Assembly (NCBI GenBank): GCA_009692425.1
Contig: SHZF01000003.1
Location: 1 to 64,000, forward strand
From: Myxococcales bacterium
GTDB taxonomy: Bacteria; Myxococcota_A; UBA9042
Reading direction: 5' to 3'
DNA length: 64,000 nt
Under the pieces are notes generated by a model. The model saw only the letters and a list, made by a program, of their open reading frames with translations, was not told where the DNA came from and made no database searches. This document shows positions 54,535-62,791 of this stretch, piece by piece (the first letter of the stretch is position 1; every line of letters starts with the position of its first letter). The translations under genes were made by a program, and so were the position numbers.

Positions 54535-55244
54535 GCGAGGCGGTGCTCAGCCTGCCGGCGGGCCTCGAGGTCGACGTGCGTGGCCAGCGGGCCGTCGTGC
54601 CGCCGTTCGAGGCCGAGGTGGGGCGGTGGGTCGCGCTGGCACCGGCTGCGGGTGTCGCCGCCGGCGCCGCGGCCATCGCGATCGCGCGCACCCTCGGCAC
54701 GCTCACGCCTCCGCTGGCCGGCACGCTGCGTTTGTTGGGGGTCGAGACGCGGCGCCTCGAATACGTCGACCTGCTGCGGTTGCGGGCGTGCATCGGCTAC
54801 GTGCATGGCACCGGTGGCCTGCTGTCGAACCGCAGCGTGGCCGACAACATCGCCTTGCCGCTGTCGATCCATGCCCGCCTGGCACTGGCTGACGAACAGG
54901 CCCGCGTCACGGCGGCGCTGCGCACGTTTGGCCTGGAGACCGCCGCGCGCCAGCGCCCCCACGAACTCGACGGCGTCCTGCGCTTTGCGACCCTCGCTGC
55001 ACGCGCGACCGTGCTGGGTCCGGCGTGGGTCGTGGTCGAGGGCCTCGGTGATTTCGACCGCGCGGCCGCTGGTTCGCAGACCTGGCGCGCGCTGCTGGCC
55101 CGCTCCGCCGCGTTCGACGGCAGCGGCGCCGTGTGCCTGGGGCGCGCCGACGCTCCGTTCGAGGCCTGGCTGATCGAGCAAGGGGGCCACGTCGTGCGGT
55201 ACAGCCTCGCGACGCCGGCCGGGGAGGAGGCCGCACAACCATGA
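54531..55244 (+). CDS. MlaF-like ABC ATPase homologue lacking catalytic motifs
   Basis: 237 residues between mlaE and mlaD, where MlaF is expected. The ABC fold is recognisable (GTLRLLGVETRRLEY, LLSNRSVADNIALPLSIHARL). Key motifs have changed. Walker A is PAAGVAAGA (residues 39-47), with no Lys or Ser/Thr. The Q-loop region reads IGYVHGTG. The signature LSGG is LDGV (146-149). Walker B DE is EG in VVVEGLGDFD (168-171). ATP hydrolysis therefore looks impossible. ATGA overlaps at both ends show it is made with its neighbours and not disrupted. Known from family: MlaF powers MlaE. Inference: pseudo-ATPase or scaffold. Confidence 0.82.
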   Translation: MSEAVLSLPAGLEVDVRGQRAVVPPFEAEVGRWVALAPAAGVAAGAAAIAIARTLGTLTPPLAGTLRLLGVETRRLEYVDLLRLRACIGYVHGTGGLLSNRSVADNIALPLSIHARLALADEQARVTAALRTFGLETAARQRPHELDGVLRFATLAARATVLGPAWVVVEGLGDFDRAAAGSQTWRALLARSAAFDGSGAVCLGRADAPFEAWLIEQGGHVVRYSLATPAGEEAAQP

Positions 55245-56383
55245 AGATTTTCCTGACCCGGCGCGAACGGCTCGCCGGCCTGTTCATCGTGGCGACCGTG
55301 CTGCTCGTGGTCGCGTTTTTCGTCGGCGCGGCAGTTCGCAACCGCTGGCTGGCCGACAAGGTGAAGTTCCACACCCGCGTCTCGCGCGGCGATGGCCTGC
55401 GCACGGGCTCTCCGGTGCTGCTGTCGGGCATCGAGGTCGGCGAGGTCGGGCGCATGCAGATTCGCGACGATCTCGCCATCGACGTCGAACTGGTCGTCCT
55501 CGCCGACCACGCCGCACGCATCCGGGTGGGCACGCGCGCCGAGGTGCGCCGCCTGCTCGGCATCGGCGAAAAACGCATCCAACTCATGGCCGCGTCGCCC
55601 GCCGCTCCCGTGTTGCCGCCCGGTTCGATGGTGCCGGCGCTCGAGGCGGTCGATGTGCTGGAGGTGATCGGCGACCTCGATTTGTCTGGGATCATGAAGA
55701 CATCGGGGCGCGCGCTCGGCGTCGTCGAGAAGTTGATGGCGACGCTGGAAGAAAAGGACCGCTTCGAGCGGCTCGTCGGTTCTCTCGACCGCATCGGGCC
55801 GACGCTCGAACGCGTCGACAAACTGCTCGATGCTGTGCACGCCCCGGCCGTCGCCTTGCTGACCGACCCGGCGCTGCACGGCACGCTCGCCGGTGCCGAG
55901 GAACTGTTGGCCGACCCGGCGCTGCGCAAGGTGCTGCGCCACGCCGGGCAAGCGCTCGAGCCGCAGCGCATCGACCGGTTCCTGGCGCGGGCCGACCAGT
56001 TGATTGGCCGCTCCGACTTCCTGATTGACCGCGTGGACACGCTCACCAACGAGAAATCGCGGCTGCCGTCGCTGTTGCAGAACGCCGACAAGCTGCTGTC
56101 CGACACCCGCATCGACCGGTTGATCGGCGCCATCGAGCGACTGACCGACGAGAAGAAGCTCGCGGCGTTGCTGGACAACGTCACGATCCTGGCCGAGCAG
56201 AGCGGCAAGGTGGGGCCAGAGATTCCACGTCTTGTCAAGGACTTGAACATCACGCTGCGCGAAGCCGTGATCGTGCTCAAGGCCGTCCAGAAGACGTGGA
56301 TGCTCGAAGGCAAGGCCGACGACGTGCGTAAGGAGATGAAGGAGGAGCAGAAAGCCGAGCAGGCACCGCCGCCGCCGAAGTGA
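55241..56383 (+). CDS. mlaD: MlaD-type MCE-domain lipid-binding protein
   Basis: 380 residues. One membrane anchor at about 10-32 (LAGLFIVATVLLVVAFFVG) is followed by the MCE domain (FHTRVSRGDGLRTGSPVLLSG, VGEVGRMQI, LGIGEKRIQL). A long helical C-terminal region of ~240 residues has repeated LLxDPAL / RIDRxLxxxD patterns, suggesting an extended helical bundle or tunnel. It ends in a Lys/Glu/Pro tail. It should bind and pass lipids in the periplasm for MlaE. Overlaps the MlaF-like gene by ATGA; converges with the next gene 4 bp downstream. Confidence 0.9.
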   Translation: MKIFLTRRERLAGLFIVATVLLVVAFFVGAAVRNRWLADKVKFHTRVSRGDGLRTGSPVLLSGIEVGEVGRMQIRDDLAIDVELVVLADHAARIRVGTRAEVRRLLGIGEKRIQLMAASPAAPVLPPGSMVPALEAVDVLEVIGDLDLSGIMKTSGRALGVVEKLMATLEEKDRFERLVGSLDRIGPTLERVDKLLDAVHAPAVALLTDPALHGTLAGAEELLADPALRKVLRHAGQALEPQRIDRFLARADQLIGRSDFLIDRVDTLTNEKSRLPSLLQNADKLLSDTRIDRLIGAIERLTDEKKLAALLDNVTILAEQSGKVGPEIPRLVKDLNITLREAVIVLKAVQKTWMLEGKADDVRKEMKEEQKAEQAPPPPK

Positions 56384-56387
56384 CCGG

Positions 56388-57809
56388 TCAGTGCGGCGGG
56401 CTGCGCGGCACCGCGATCTCTGCGGCGAGGCCGCTGTCGATCCAGATCGCCTCGATCTGGAACGGGCCGACCCACTGGCCAAGGCCGGGCACCTCGACGC
56501 GGGCGCCCGGCTGCAGGCGCAGGCCCTGAGTCTGCGCCATCAGGCGTTCGAGATCCGCGCCGAGCCCGCCGACCGCACGCAGGCTGGGGATGCGCCCGCC
56601 GGCCACCGCAGCGGCCCGCGCGGCGGCGGCGGCGCTCGACGCCACCACGAGGTAGCCCGCACCCGCCCGGCAGGCGAGCCCCGCTGCGGCGGCGGGCATC
56701 GCTCCGGCTGCGGGCGTCGCACAGGCGGCCTGCCACGGCGGCGCTGCGGTGTGGGGAGCGAGTTGCAGGGTGAGCGCGACACCGTCCTCGGCCCGGGTTC
56801 CGAACTGTTGCCAGGCGACCTGGCCCGTCAGGAACGGCGCCAAGTTTGCCAGCGCGTGCGCGGCCATCCAGCGGTCGAGCAGCCCCAGCAGCGGGTGGCG
56901 TGTGCGCAGCGCTTCAAGTGCACCGGGATGGAAGCGGGCCACGCCGCGAACGGGAGCGGCGGGGTCGATCAGGGTCGCCGCGTCGAGTTCATGCACGGGG
57001 TCGAGGTGCTGCTTCAGGTAGACCGCGCCGCGCTGGCCGGTGCCGATGTGGGCGTGCCAGACGACATGCTCGGCATCGACGCGCAGGGCGACGGCGGCGA
57101 AGGTGCCGAGTTGCAGGAAGTTCCGCACGACAGGGTCGGGCAGGCGTGAAGCCCACTGCCCCAGGGCCTGCTGGCCAACATACACGTGGGCCTGGCCGCC
57201 GCCGGTGCGTTCCATCGCTTCGCGGAAAAGCGCGTCGTGTTCAAGCCGTTCGCCGGTCGCAGGCGGGGCCCGAGTCGCAGGATCAGGCAACGCAACGGCC
57301 GCTGGGTCCCACGGCAGCGGCCCCGTCGCCCAACGCAAGTACGGTGCAAGGTGCAGGTCCGCTGCAAACGCCGCGCGCTGCGACGCCGTTGTCGGGGCTG
57401 CTGGCGCAACGGACAGTTCCGGCCCCGCCGCGCGGGCGCACAGCCCCCATGCCTGGGTCGCGTCGAGATCGGGGCGGTTCGTCAGCCCGCGCCAGCGCGC
57501 CGCCTCGTCTGCGCCAAACTGTCGCCATGCGGGCGGCACCTGTGCCAGGCCCGCCACCGCTTGCCAGGCCTGCACGCCTTGATCCGGCTCGTCGGCCTGA
57601 GCCACCCACGCGCACTCTTTCGGCAGGCGCGTCCACGGGTACGGCAAGCGCTCGCCGCGCAGCAGCAACCACCCGCTCCACAGCATCGCGGCGCCGGACA
57701 CGAGCGCGAAGGCGAGCAAGACGCCGGCCACGACCGCGGTTTTCAGCGAGCGGGCTTCTGCGGCGGCAACACCCGGCGACGGCGGGCGGGTGGGGTTCAC
57801 GTCCGGCAT
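56388..57809 (-). CDS. single-pass membrane protein of unknown function
   Basis: 473 residues from ATG 57809. A short Pro-rich cytoplasmic segment and one membrane helix (AVVAGVLLAFALVSGAAMLW, about 23-44) precede a ~420-residue external part rich in Ala. It shows YVGQQALGQWASRLPDPV, VVWHAHIGTGQRGAVYL and a C-terminal VPGLGQWVGPFQIEAIWIDS. Pairs of similar halves are suggested by repeated VALxxxxAP and LLxxRxx patterns, reminiscent of DUF3352-like proteins, but I am not sure. No catalytic motif is seen. Confidence 0.72.
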   Translation of the reverse strand: MPDVNPTRPPSPGVAAAEARSLKTAVVAGVLLAFALVSGAAMLWSGWLLLRGERLPYPWTRLPKECAWVAQADEPDQGVQAWQAVAGLAQVPPAWRQFGADEAARWRGLTNRPDLDATQAWGLCARAAGPELSVAPAAPTTASQRAAFAADLHLAPYLRWATGPLPWDPAAVALPDPATRAPPATGERLEHDALFREAMERTGGGQAHVYVGQQALGQWASRLPDPVVRNFLQLGTFAAVALRVDAEHVVWHAHIGTGQRGAVYLKQHLDPVHELDAATLIDPAAPVRGVARFHPGALEALRTRHPLLGLLDRWMAAHALANLAPFLTGQVAWQQFGTRAEDGVALTLQLAPHTAAPPWQAACATPAAGAMPAAAAGLACRAGAGYLVVASSAAAAARAAAVAGGRIPSLRAVGGLGADLERLMAQTQGLRLQPGARVEVPGLGQWVGPFQIEAIWIDSGLAAEIAVPRSPPH

Positions 57810-57927
57810 CGCGACGGGTCGACTCGGCCCGCGCGGTGGGCGGGCAGGGTACGCTGGCACGGGAGGTGCCGTAGTTGCAATGGTGCGGGCCCCAGCGCTC
57901 GGCGCGACAGGACGCCCCAGCGCCGCG

Positions 57928-58338
57928 CTACTTGCTCCACACCCGATGCGACATCCCGAACAAGAAGAACCACCCCTGCGTCGGCGAGTTGCCGACCGAA
58001 TACTCCAGGTTGGTCGGACTCGACAGCCAGAACGCCGAACTCCAGCCGACCTCGAAGCCGATGCTCGATGTCGGTGCCAACGGCGCCTTGCGGCTGCCCT
58101 TGTTGAGCGAGTCGTCACTGCCGAAGTGGCCGATCAGGGCGTGCACCCACAGGTTCGAGTAGCCGTCGCCCGTGTCGTCATAGGTCGTGTCGCCGGTCGT
58201 CGTCACGACGCGCGCGTGGTGGGCCCGGCGGTGAACCGACGACACCAAGAAGAAGGAACTGGTCGGCAACTGCAAGAGCCACGGCCGCGAGTTGCGCCCC
58301 AAGGGTCGACCGGAACCGGCTGACGTTGATGATTTCAT
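57928..58338 (-). pseudogene. C-terminal fragment of an outer-membrane beta-barrel-like protein
   Basis: 136 codons. Alternating polar/aromatic stretches such as YSNLWVHALIGHFGSDDS, SSIGFEVGWSSAFWLSSP and a terminal QGWFFLFGMSHRVWSK look like the last strands of an outer-membrane barrel. No signal peptide precedes them, and upstream sequence on this strand is the IS remnant. It is likely a gene whose 5' part was lost on insertion. Amino-acid composition (many Ser, Trp, Phe) differs from nearby Ala-rich proteins. Confidence 0.45.
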
Positions 58339-58361
58339 GTGAGAACTTTGCCGCACCAGCC

Positions 58362-58570
58362 CGTGCGGGGCCTACGACATGCTGGCGAACTTGGGCTGGG
58401 TGAGCGTTGGCATCAGCGCGGACACCTCAGAATTCGCGGTCGAATCGCTGCGGCGATGGCGGATGTCGAGCATGGGGTGGGTCCTGCTGGTGGCCATGCT
58501 GCGGGGTCGGCGCCTGGGGAACGCCGAACTGCATGGGCAGCGGCAGTCTACCGCAGACGCAGACACTAGC
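58362..58570 (+). mobile_element. decayed ISAzo13-family transposase fragment
   Basis: AYDMLANLGWVSVGISADTS and EFAVESLRRW match the conserved ISAzo13 transposase region that normally reads GWVxVGxDHDTAxFAVExIRRWW. The following LLVAMLRGRRLGNAELHG may be the decayed LLITADGGGSNG...LW block. Catalytic DHD is lost (ISAD). No terminal repeats are visible. Only ~70 codons remain of ~400. Confidence 0.55.
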
Positions 58571-58587
58571 CGCCAAGTACGCGCCTG

Positions 58588-59865
58588 TCATTCGTGGTGC
58601 GGCAACGGTTGGCCCACCGGCGCCACCTGCGCCGGCACCGGGCTTCGCTCAACGACGGGCTCCGGTTGCCACCCCAACGTCGCCAGCAGCACGGCGAACC
58701 CGATGCTGTAGGCCAGCGGCACGTGCCAGCCGTCGCGCAGCCAGCGCCCCACCGATCTCGCCTCTGGATATTGGTTCGCCAGCGCGACCCCGGCCGAGGA
58801 GCCGAACCAGATCATCGAACCGCCAAAACCCACGGCATACGCGAGCATGCCCCAGTCGTAGCCGCCCTGCTTGAGCGCCAGCGCCGTCAACGGAATGTTG
58901 TCGAACAGGGCAGACAAGAAGCCGAGGCCCAAGGTGGTGGGCCACGACGCCATCGGCAGTCGCTCGACTGGCATCAGCGACGCGCTACTGACGAGCGCGA
59001 GCAAGAACGTGGCACCCTTGGCCGCAGCGGGCAGCACGCTCCAGTCTGGCGTCCGCACAGTGGCACTCGCAAGGACGGCCAGCATCACGGCGGCGCCCAG
59101 CCACGGGAACGCGTCGGCCGCAGCAGGGAACTGGATGTTTACTATGATGTTCGTGGCCACGGCTGCCAGCAGGATGAACACGACCACGCCGAGCCGGGGT
59201 CTATCGATACTTATGCCGGCGGGCGGGTCCTTCAAGATGGGTGAGTGCCGGTGCTGCTGCAGCGCCGCCGGAATGCCGCACACGACGACGGCGACGCCGG
59301 CCGCCACATAGGCGTGGAGCACGTCGAGCGGGCTCTTGTGGGCGACCCACATCATCGTGGTGGTCGTGTCGCCGACCACGCTGCCCGCCCCGCCAGCATT
59401 CGACGCCGCGACGATGGCGGCCAGGTAGCCGACGTGGACCTTGCCACCGAACAGCGTCCGCGCCATCGCGCCGCCGATCAGCGCAGCGGCGATGTTGTCG
59501 AGGAATGCCGACAGGACGAAGACGATGAGCAGCATCGCGAAGCCGCCCTTCCAGTCGTCGGGCAGCAACGCGGGCAGCACGGCGGGTACGCGGCTCTCCT
59601 CGAAGTGCCTGGAAAGCAATGCAAAACCCAGAAGAAGTCCCAGCAGGTTCGCGAGTACGACCCATTCGTGTTGAAAATGGCTCGCAAGCCCTGCGAGACC
59701 GACGCCGTGGGCAAAGCTGCCCAGCGTCACCTTGTACAGCACGAGGACCGCCAATCCGACCAGCGCGACCTGCAGCGTGCGGGCGTGGCAGACGGCGACC
59801 CCGAGCAGCGTCAGGCCGAACAGGATGAAGTCCAACGGGACGCCAGCGATATCAATCGTGTGCAT
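58588..59865 (-). CDS. NhaD-like Na+/H+ antiporter (ion transporter superfamily)
   Basis: 425 residues with about eleven hydrophobic segments. ESRVPAVLPALLPDDWKGGF, VLSAFLDNIAAALIGGAMA, SNAGGAGSVVGDTTTTMMW and, in the second half, LSALFDNIPLTALALKQGGYDWG with GFGGSMIWFGSSAGVALAN match the NhaD group, which exchanges Na+ or Li+ for H+. The paired FLDN/FDN motifs in the two halves show the internal duplication of this superfamily. Start ATG 59865; 31 bp after the anti-sigma gene, so probably in the same operon. Confidence 0.88.
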   Translation of the reverse strand: MHTIDIAGVPLDFILFGLTLLGVAVCHARTLQVALVGLAVLVLYKVTLGSFAHGVGLAGLASHFQHEWVVLANLLGLLLGFALLSRHFEESRVPAVLPALLPDDWKGGFAMLLIVFVLSAFLDNIAAALIGGAMARTLFGGKVHVGYLAAIVAASNAGGAGSVVGDTTTTMMWVAHKSPLDVLHAYVAAGVAVVVCGIPAALQQHRHSPILKDPPAGISIDRPRLGVVVFILLAAVATNIIVNIQFPAAADAFPWLGAAVMLAVLASATVRTPDWSVLPAAAKGATFLLALVSSASLMPVERLPMASWPTTLGLGFLSALFDNIPLTALALKQGGYDWGMLAYAVGFGGSMIWFGSSAGVALANQYPEARSVGRWLRDGWHVPLAYSIGFAVLLATLGWQPEPVVERSPVPAQVAPVGQPLPHHE

Positions 59866-59896
59866 GGGCTGCCGCAGACGTCTAGGGTGCCAGGAT

Positions 59897-61135
59897 TCAG
59901 TCCGCCGTTGCGGCACCTTGGCCGACCGCCGGCTCCATTGTCTGGTGCGGCACCTCGATGACGATCTGCTTGCGATCCGCGGGCACCGACGGCGCAATCG
60001 GCGGCGCGGCAACGACCAGCGTGGACGCCATGACGGGCGGGATCGGTGGCACCAGCGTGCCGTGTACGTGACCTGACGGCGGGCGCATTGCACCGGTCGT
60101 CGTCGAAGTTGTGGCCGGCTCCGGCGTTGGCGCGGCCTGCTCCGCCGTGGCAGGCGTGGCCCGGATCGGCTCCAGCGCCATCCGCCCGCCCGCGAAATGC
60201 CACTGGTTGCCGGCGCGCACGGTCGTCATCGTCTCGGCCTGGGGCTGCGCGGGATCGTCGGCGGCATCGACGCGCACGGCCCCCTCGGTCACGACCACGC
60301 CCACCCCACCGTCGCCCCGTGGGTGTTGCACCACGAAGCGCGTGCCGACCACCGAGGCCCGGAAGCCCGCGAACATGACCGCAAAACGCTGCCCAGCGTG
60401 CAGTTTCTCGACTTGGCATTCCACCTGCCCGTCGCGCAACCGCAGCCAGACATCATGGGCGCCCATCGCGAGCACATCCACTTCGGTGCGCGGCGCCAGT
60501 TCGACTTCGAACCGACCCGGCACGACGATGCGCCCGTGCGCCGCCGCCCGCACCCGCAGCCCACCTTTGAGCAGGTCGCCGGGGCGCAGCGCGTGCCAAT
60601 GGCCGGTCGTATCCGCGACCTCGATGCCGCCATCGACGGCGCCGGTGGTCAGTCCAAGGCCGCGCCCGCCGGTCTGGCGCGCGCCTTCGAGTCGTTCCTG
60701 AAAGCCGCGCTGCGACTCCGCTTGCTTCGTGAGCAGCGGATGGCCCAGCGCCGCGACGAGTGCGACTGCGATCGCCACCGCCAGCCCCCACGCCAGCCGC
60801 GGCGTAACGCGGGCCGGTCGCGTCCACGAACCCGCCAGCAACCGCACGCGCTCTTCGACGCTGGCGCGCTGCTCCACCGTCAGCGCCGGTGCCTTGCCGC
60901 GCAGCAACAACGTCTGGTAGCGCCGCACCTCATCGACACCGGCCCGGCACAACCTGCAGCCATCGAGGTGTTCGGCGAGTTCAGAGCGCCGCCCGATCGG
61001 GTCGTCGTCGCGGCTGTTGCAAAGCCATTCACGCCAGGTGTCGGCATCCGGGCACTGGGCCAAGGGTGCGGCCGCCAGCACGGTATCCGCGGCGTTGCCG
61101 GTGGAAACTGCCGTATCGTCCGTCGGTTCTTTCAT
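59897..61135 (-). CDS. zinc-finger anti-sigma factor fused to FecR domain
   Basis: 412 residues. An N-terminal zf-HC2 anti-sigma domain carries ELAEHLDGCRLCRAGV (HxxxCxxC) near residue 60. One membrane helix at about 115-135 (LAWGLAVAIAVALVAAL) leads to a periplasmic FecR-like domain (LRVRAAAHGRIVVP, VWLRLRDGQVECQVEKL, VVGTRFVV) near 190-300. A Pro/Thr tail follows. It should hold the ECF sigma factor encoded just upstream until a periplasmic cue. ATG 61135 overlaps the sigma stop (ATGA), the usual coupling for such pairs. Confidence 0.88.
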   Translation of the reverse strand: MKEPTDDTAVSTGNAADTVLAAAPLAQCPDADTWREWLCNSRDDDPIGRRSELAEHLDGCRLCRAGVDEVRRYQTLLLRGKAPALTVEQRASVEERVRLLAGSWTRPARVTPRLAWGLAVAIAVALVAALGHPLLTKQAESQRGFQERLEGARQTGGRGLGLTTGAVDGGIEVADTTGHWHALRPGDLLKGGLRVRAAAHGRIVVPGRFEVELAPRTEVDVLAMGAHDVWLRLRDGQVECQVEKLHAGQRFAVMFAGFRASVVGTRFVVQHPRGDGGVGVVVTEGAVRVDAADDPAQPQAETMTTVRAGNQWHFAGGRMALEPIRATPATAEQAAPTPEPATTSTTTGAMRPPSGHVHGTLVPPIPPVMASTLVVAAPPIAPSVPADRKQIVIEVPHQTMEPAVGQGAATAD

Positions 61136-61755
61136 TTGATCACCTGCAGCGCATGGGCCGGCAGCACGCCGCGGGCGCGGGCAGCCTCGAACACTTCCTT
61201 GCGCGCGTGGAAAAGCCTCGACTTCACCGTATTGACGCTCACGTCGAGCGTCGCTGCGATCTCTTCGAGCGTCATCCCTTCGAGTTCAAAAAGCGTGAAC
61301 ACCGCGTACTTCTTCTCGCCAAGCTCTCCAAGAATATCATAAAGCTGTCTGCATTCGTCGCGAGCCTCCAGGCGGCCGCTCGTCTCCGTACTGCCGTGCA
61401 TGCCGAGTTCAGACGGGTCGAGCGACAGCCAGCGCAGCCAGCCCTTGCGGCGGCCCTTGCGCACGTGCTGCAGCGCGACGTTGACGGTGATGCGGTGCAG
61501 CCACGTCGTGAAGCGGGACTCGCCGCGGAACTTGTGCAAGGCGCGCTGCACCTCGATGAACGTGTCCTGCACGATGTCTTCGAGCTCGCTGGTCGGCCCG
61601 ACGACGTGGCGTGCCACCGACTCCACGCGGCGCCCATGGCGGCGGTACAGATCGCTCAGTGCATTCGCATTGCCGCGCTGAAACGCTTGGACCAGTTGTT
61701 GGTCCAGCGCGTCGCTCCCTTCGCGGTCGTCGCGGCCTTGCAACGCGGTCATCAT
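61132..61755 (-). CDS. ECF-type RNA polymerase sigma factor
   Basis: 207 residues. Region 2 is seen in LSDLYRRHGRRVESVARHVV, ELEDIVQDTFIEVQRALHKF and RFTTWLHRITVNVALQHVRK. Region 4 is seen in LEGMTLEEIAATLDVSVNTV followed by KSRLFHARKEV. It directs RNA polymerase to a small regulon, probably including its own operon with the anti-sigma factor and the antiporter. Start is ATG 61755, the first of two adjacent ATGs. Target promoters cannot be inferred here. Confidence 0.93.
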   Translation of the reverse strand: MMTALQGRDDREGSDALDQQLVQAFQRGNANALSDLYRRHGRRVESVARHVVGPTSELEDIVQDTFIEVQRALHKFRGESRFTTWLHRITVNVALQHVRKGRRKGWLRWLSLDPSELGMHGSTETSGRLEARDECRQLYDILGELGEKKYAVFTLFELEGMTLEEIAATLDVSVNTVKSRLFHARKEVFEAARARGVLPAHALQVIK

Positions 61756-62089
61756 CGCTCCTCGGCCCTCCCCGGCGCCGCGCAAGGGCGGCTCCTGCAA
61801 GGTAGGTTGCCGGCAAGACGCGCGAGGGTCAATCGTCGCCGCAGTGCCGCGACTGTCGGCGTGCACACCGGGCCGACTTCTGGTGCGGCACCGTCTGCAC
61901 CCGTGTCCTCGTTGGGCGCATCTCCCGCCGCAGCCCCATCGGCGTCGCCACGGCCGGGGCTGCCGTTTTTCATTGCCCGCGCCGCCGCGAGCCGCTACCC
62001 TCTCGCCCCTTCCGCGCCGCCGCTCCCGGCCGGTCGCATTGGATTTCCGTGCGGCCGCTCCGTGCCGGTCGCTGTGCGAGGCGGTGGCC
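61756..62089. other. divergent intergenic region
   Basis: 334 bp between the sigma factor and the cohesin-like lipoprotein, transcribed in opposite directions. Both promoters should be here, perhaps one recognised by the ECF factor, but I see no clear motif and no gene. Confidence 0.5.
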
Positions 62090-62791
62090 GTGCCCGAAAC
62101 CTGTGTCAGCCCGCGCAAGTGGACGACGCCCGCGTGGGCAGTCGCCACGTTGCTCTGCTACGGGCTCGTCGCGTGCACCGAAGATGCGGCGGTCACAGGG
62201 CCCGCCAAGGACGGCGCCAGCGCGCCGGACGTCCCCGACACTGCGATCGACGCCGCCGCGACTCCAGTCGTCGAGCCGGTGACGTTCAACGCCGGACCAG
62301 AGCCAGGTGCCCCCCACTTTCACCTCGAAGGCGCCTGGCTCCCGGAGTCGGGTCGGCTCAAGGTCGTCGTCTGGATCGGCCGCTTCGACGACGTGCTCGG
62401 CGTGGCCGGCCACCTGCGCTTCGACCCCGCCGCGCTCGAACTGGCCAAGGTCGAGGCCGCCGACGTGCCGAGCGGCATCGCCCCGAACACGGATTGGGAG
62501 GTGGTCGGCGTCGCCAAGCAGAGCCCGGCTGGCCGTGTTCTGCTCGGCGGCGCGCGCTTTCGCAAGGAACCTTCGGCATATGCAGCGTTTGCCGGCGCCG
62601 AGGTGTTGCGCGAGGCATGGGCCGTACTGGAATTCGTCCCGAAGAAGGCCGGCACGACGACGATCGCCTTTGATTCTCCGTCGATCGTGGCGCGCGACAG
62701 CGAGGGCAAGGACGTCGCCGTGACGGCCAATCCGGCCACCGTCACGGTGCCCGCTTCCGTTTTCGCCGCCGCCGCGGGAGGCACGCCATGA
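62090..62791 (+). CDS. cohesin-like domain lipoprotein
   Basis: 233 residues from GTG 62090. A signal peptide with lipobox LVAC (AWAVATLLCYGLVAC) is followed by an Ala/Asp linker to about 70. A beta-sandwich follows (LKVVVWIGRFDDVLGVAGHL, RFDPAALELAKVEAADV, EAWAVLEFVPKKAGTTTIAF) whose pattern matches cohesin-like / dockerin-partner domains found in many non-cellulosomal surface proteins. No dockerin is seen in the window. The stop overlaps the start of the M1-type peptidase (ATGA), so the two are made together and may act together on the cell surface. Confidence 0.75.
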   Translation: MPETCVSPRKWTTPAWAVATLLCYGLVACTEDAAVTGPAKDGASAPDVPDTAIDAAATPVVEPVTFNAGPEPGAPHFHLEGAWLPESGRLKVVVWIGRFDDVLGVAGHLRFDPAALELAKVEAADVPSGIAPNTDWEVVGVAKQSPAGRVLLGGARFRKEPSAYAAFAGAEVLREAWAVLEFVPKKAGTTTIAFDSPSIVARDSEGKDVAVTANPATVTVPASVFAAAAGGTP

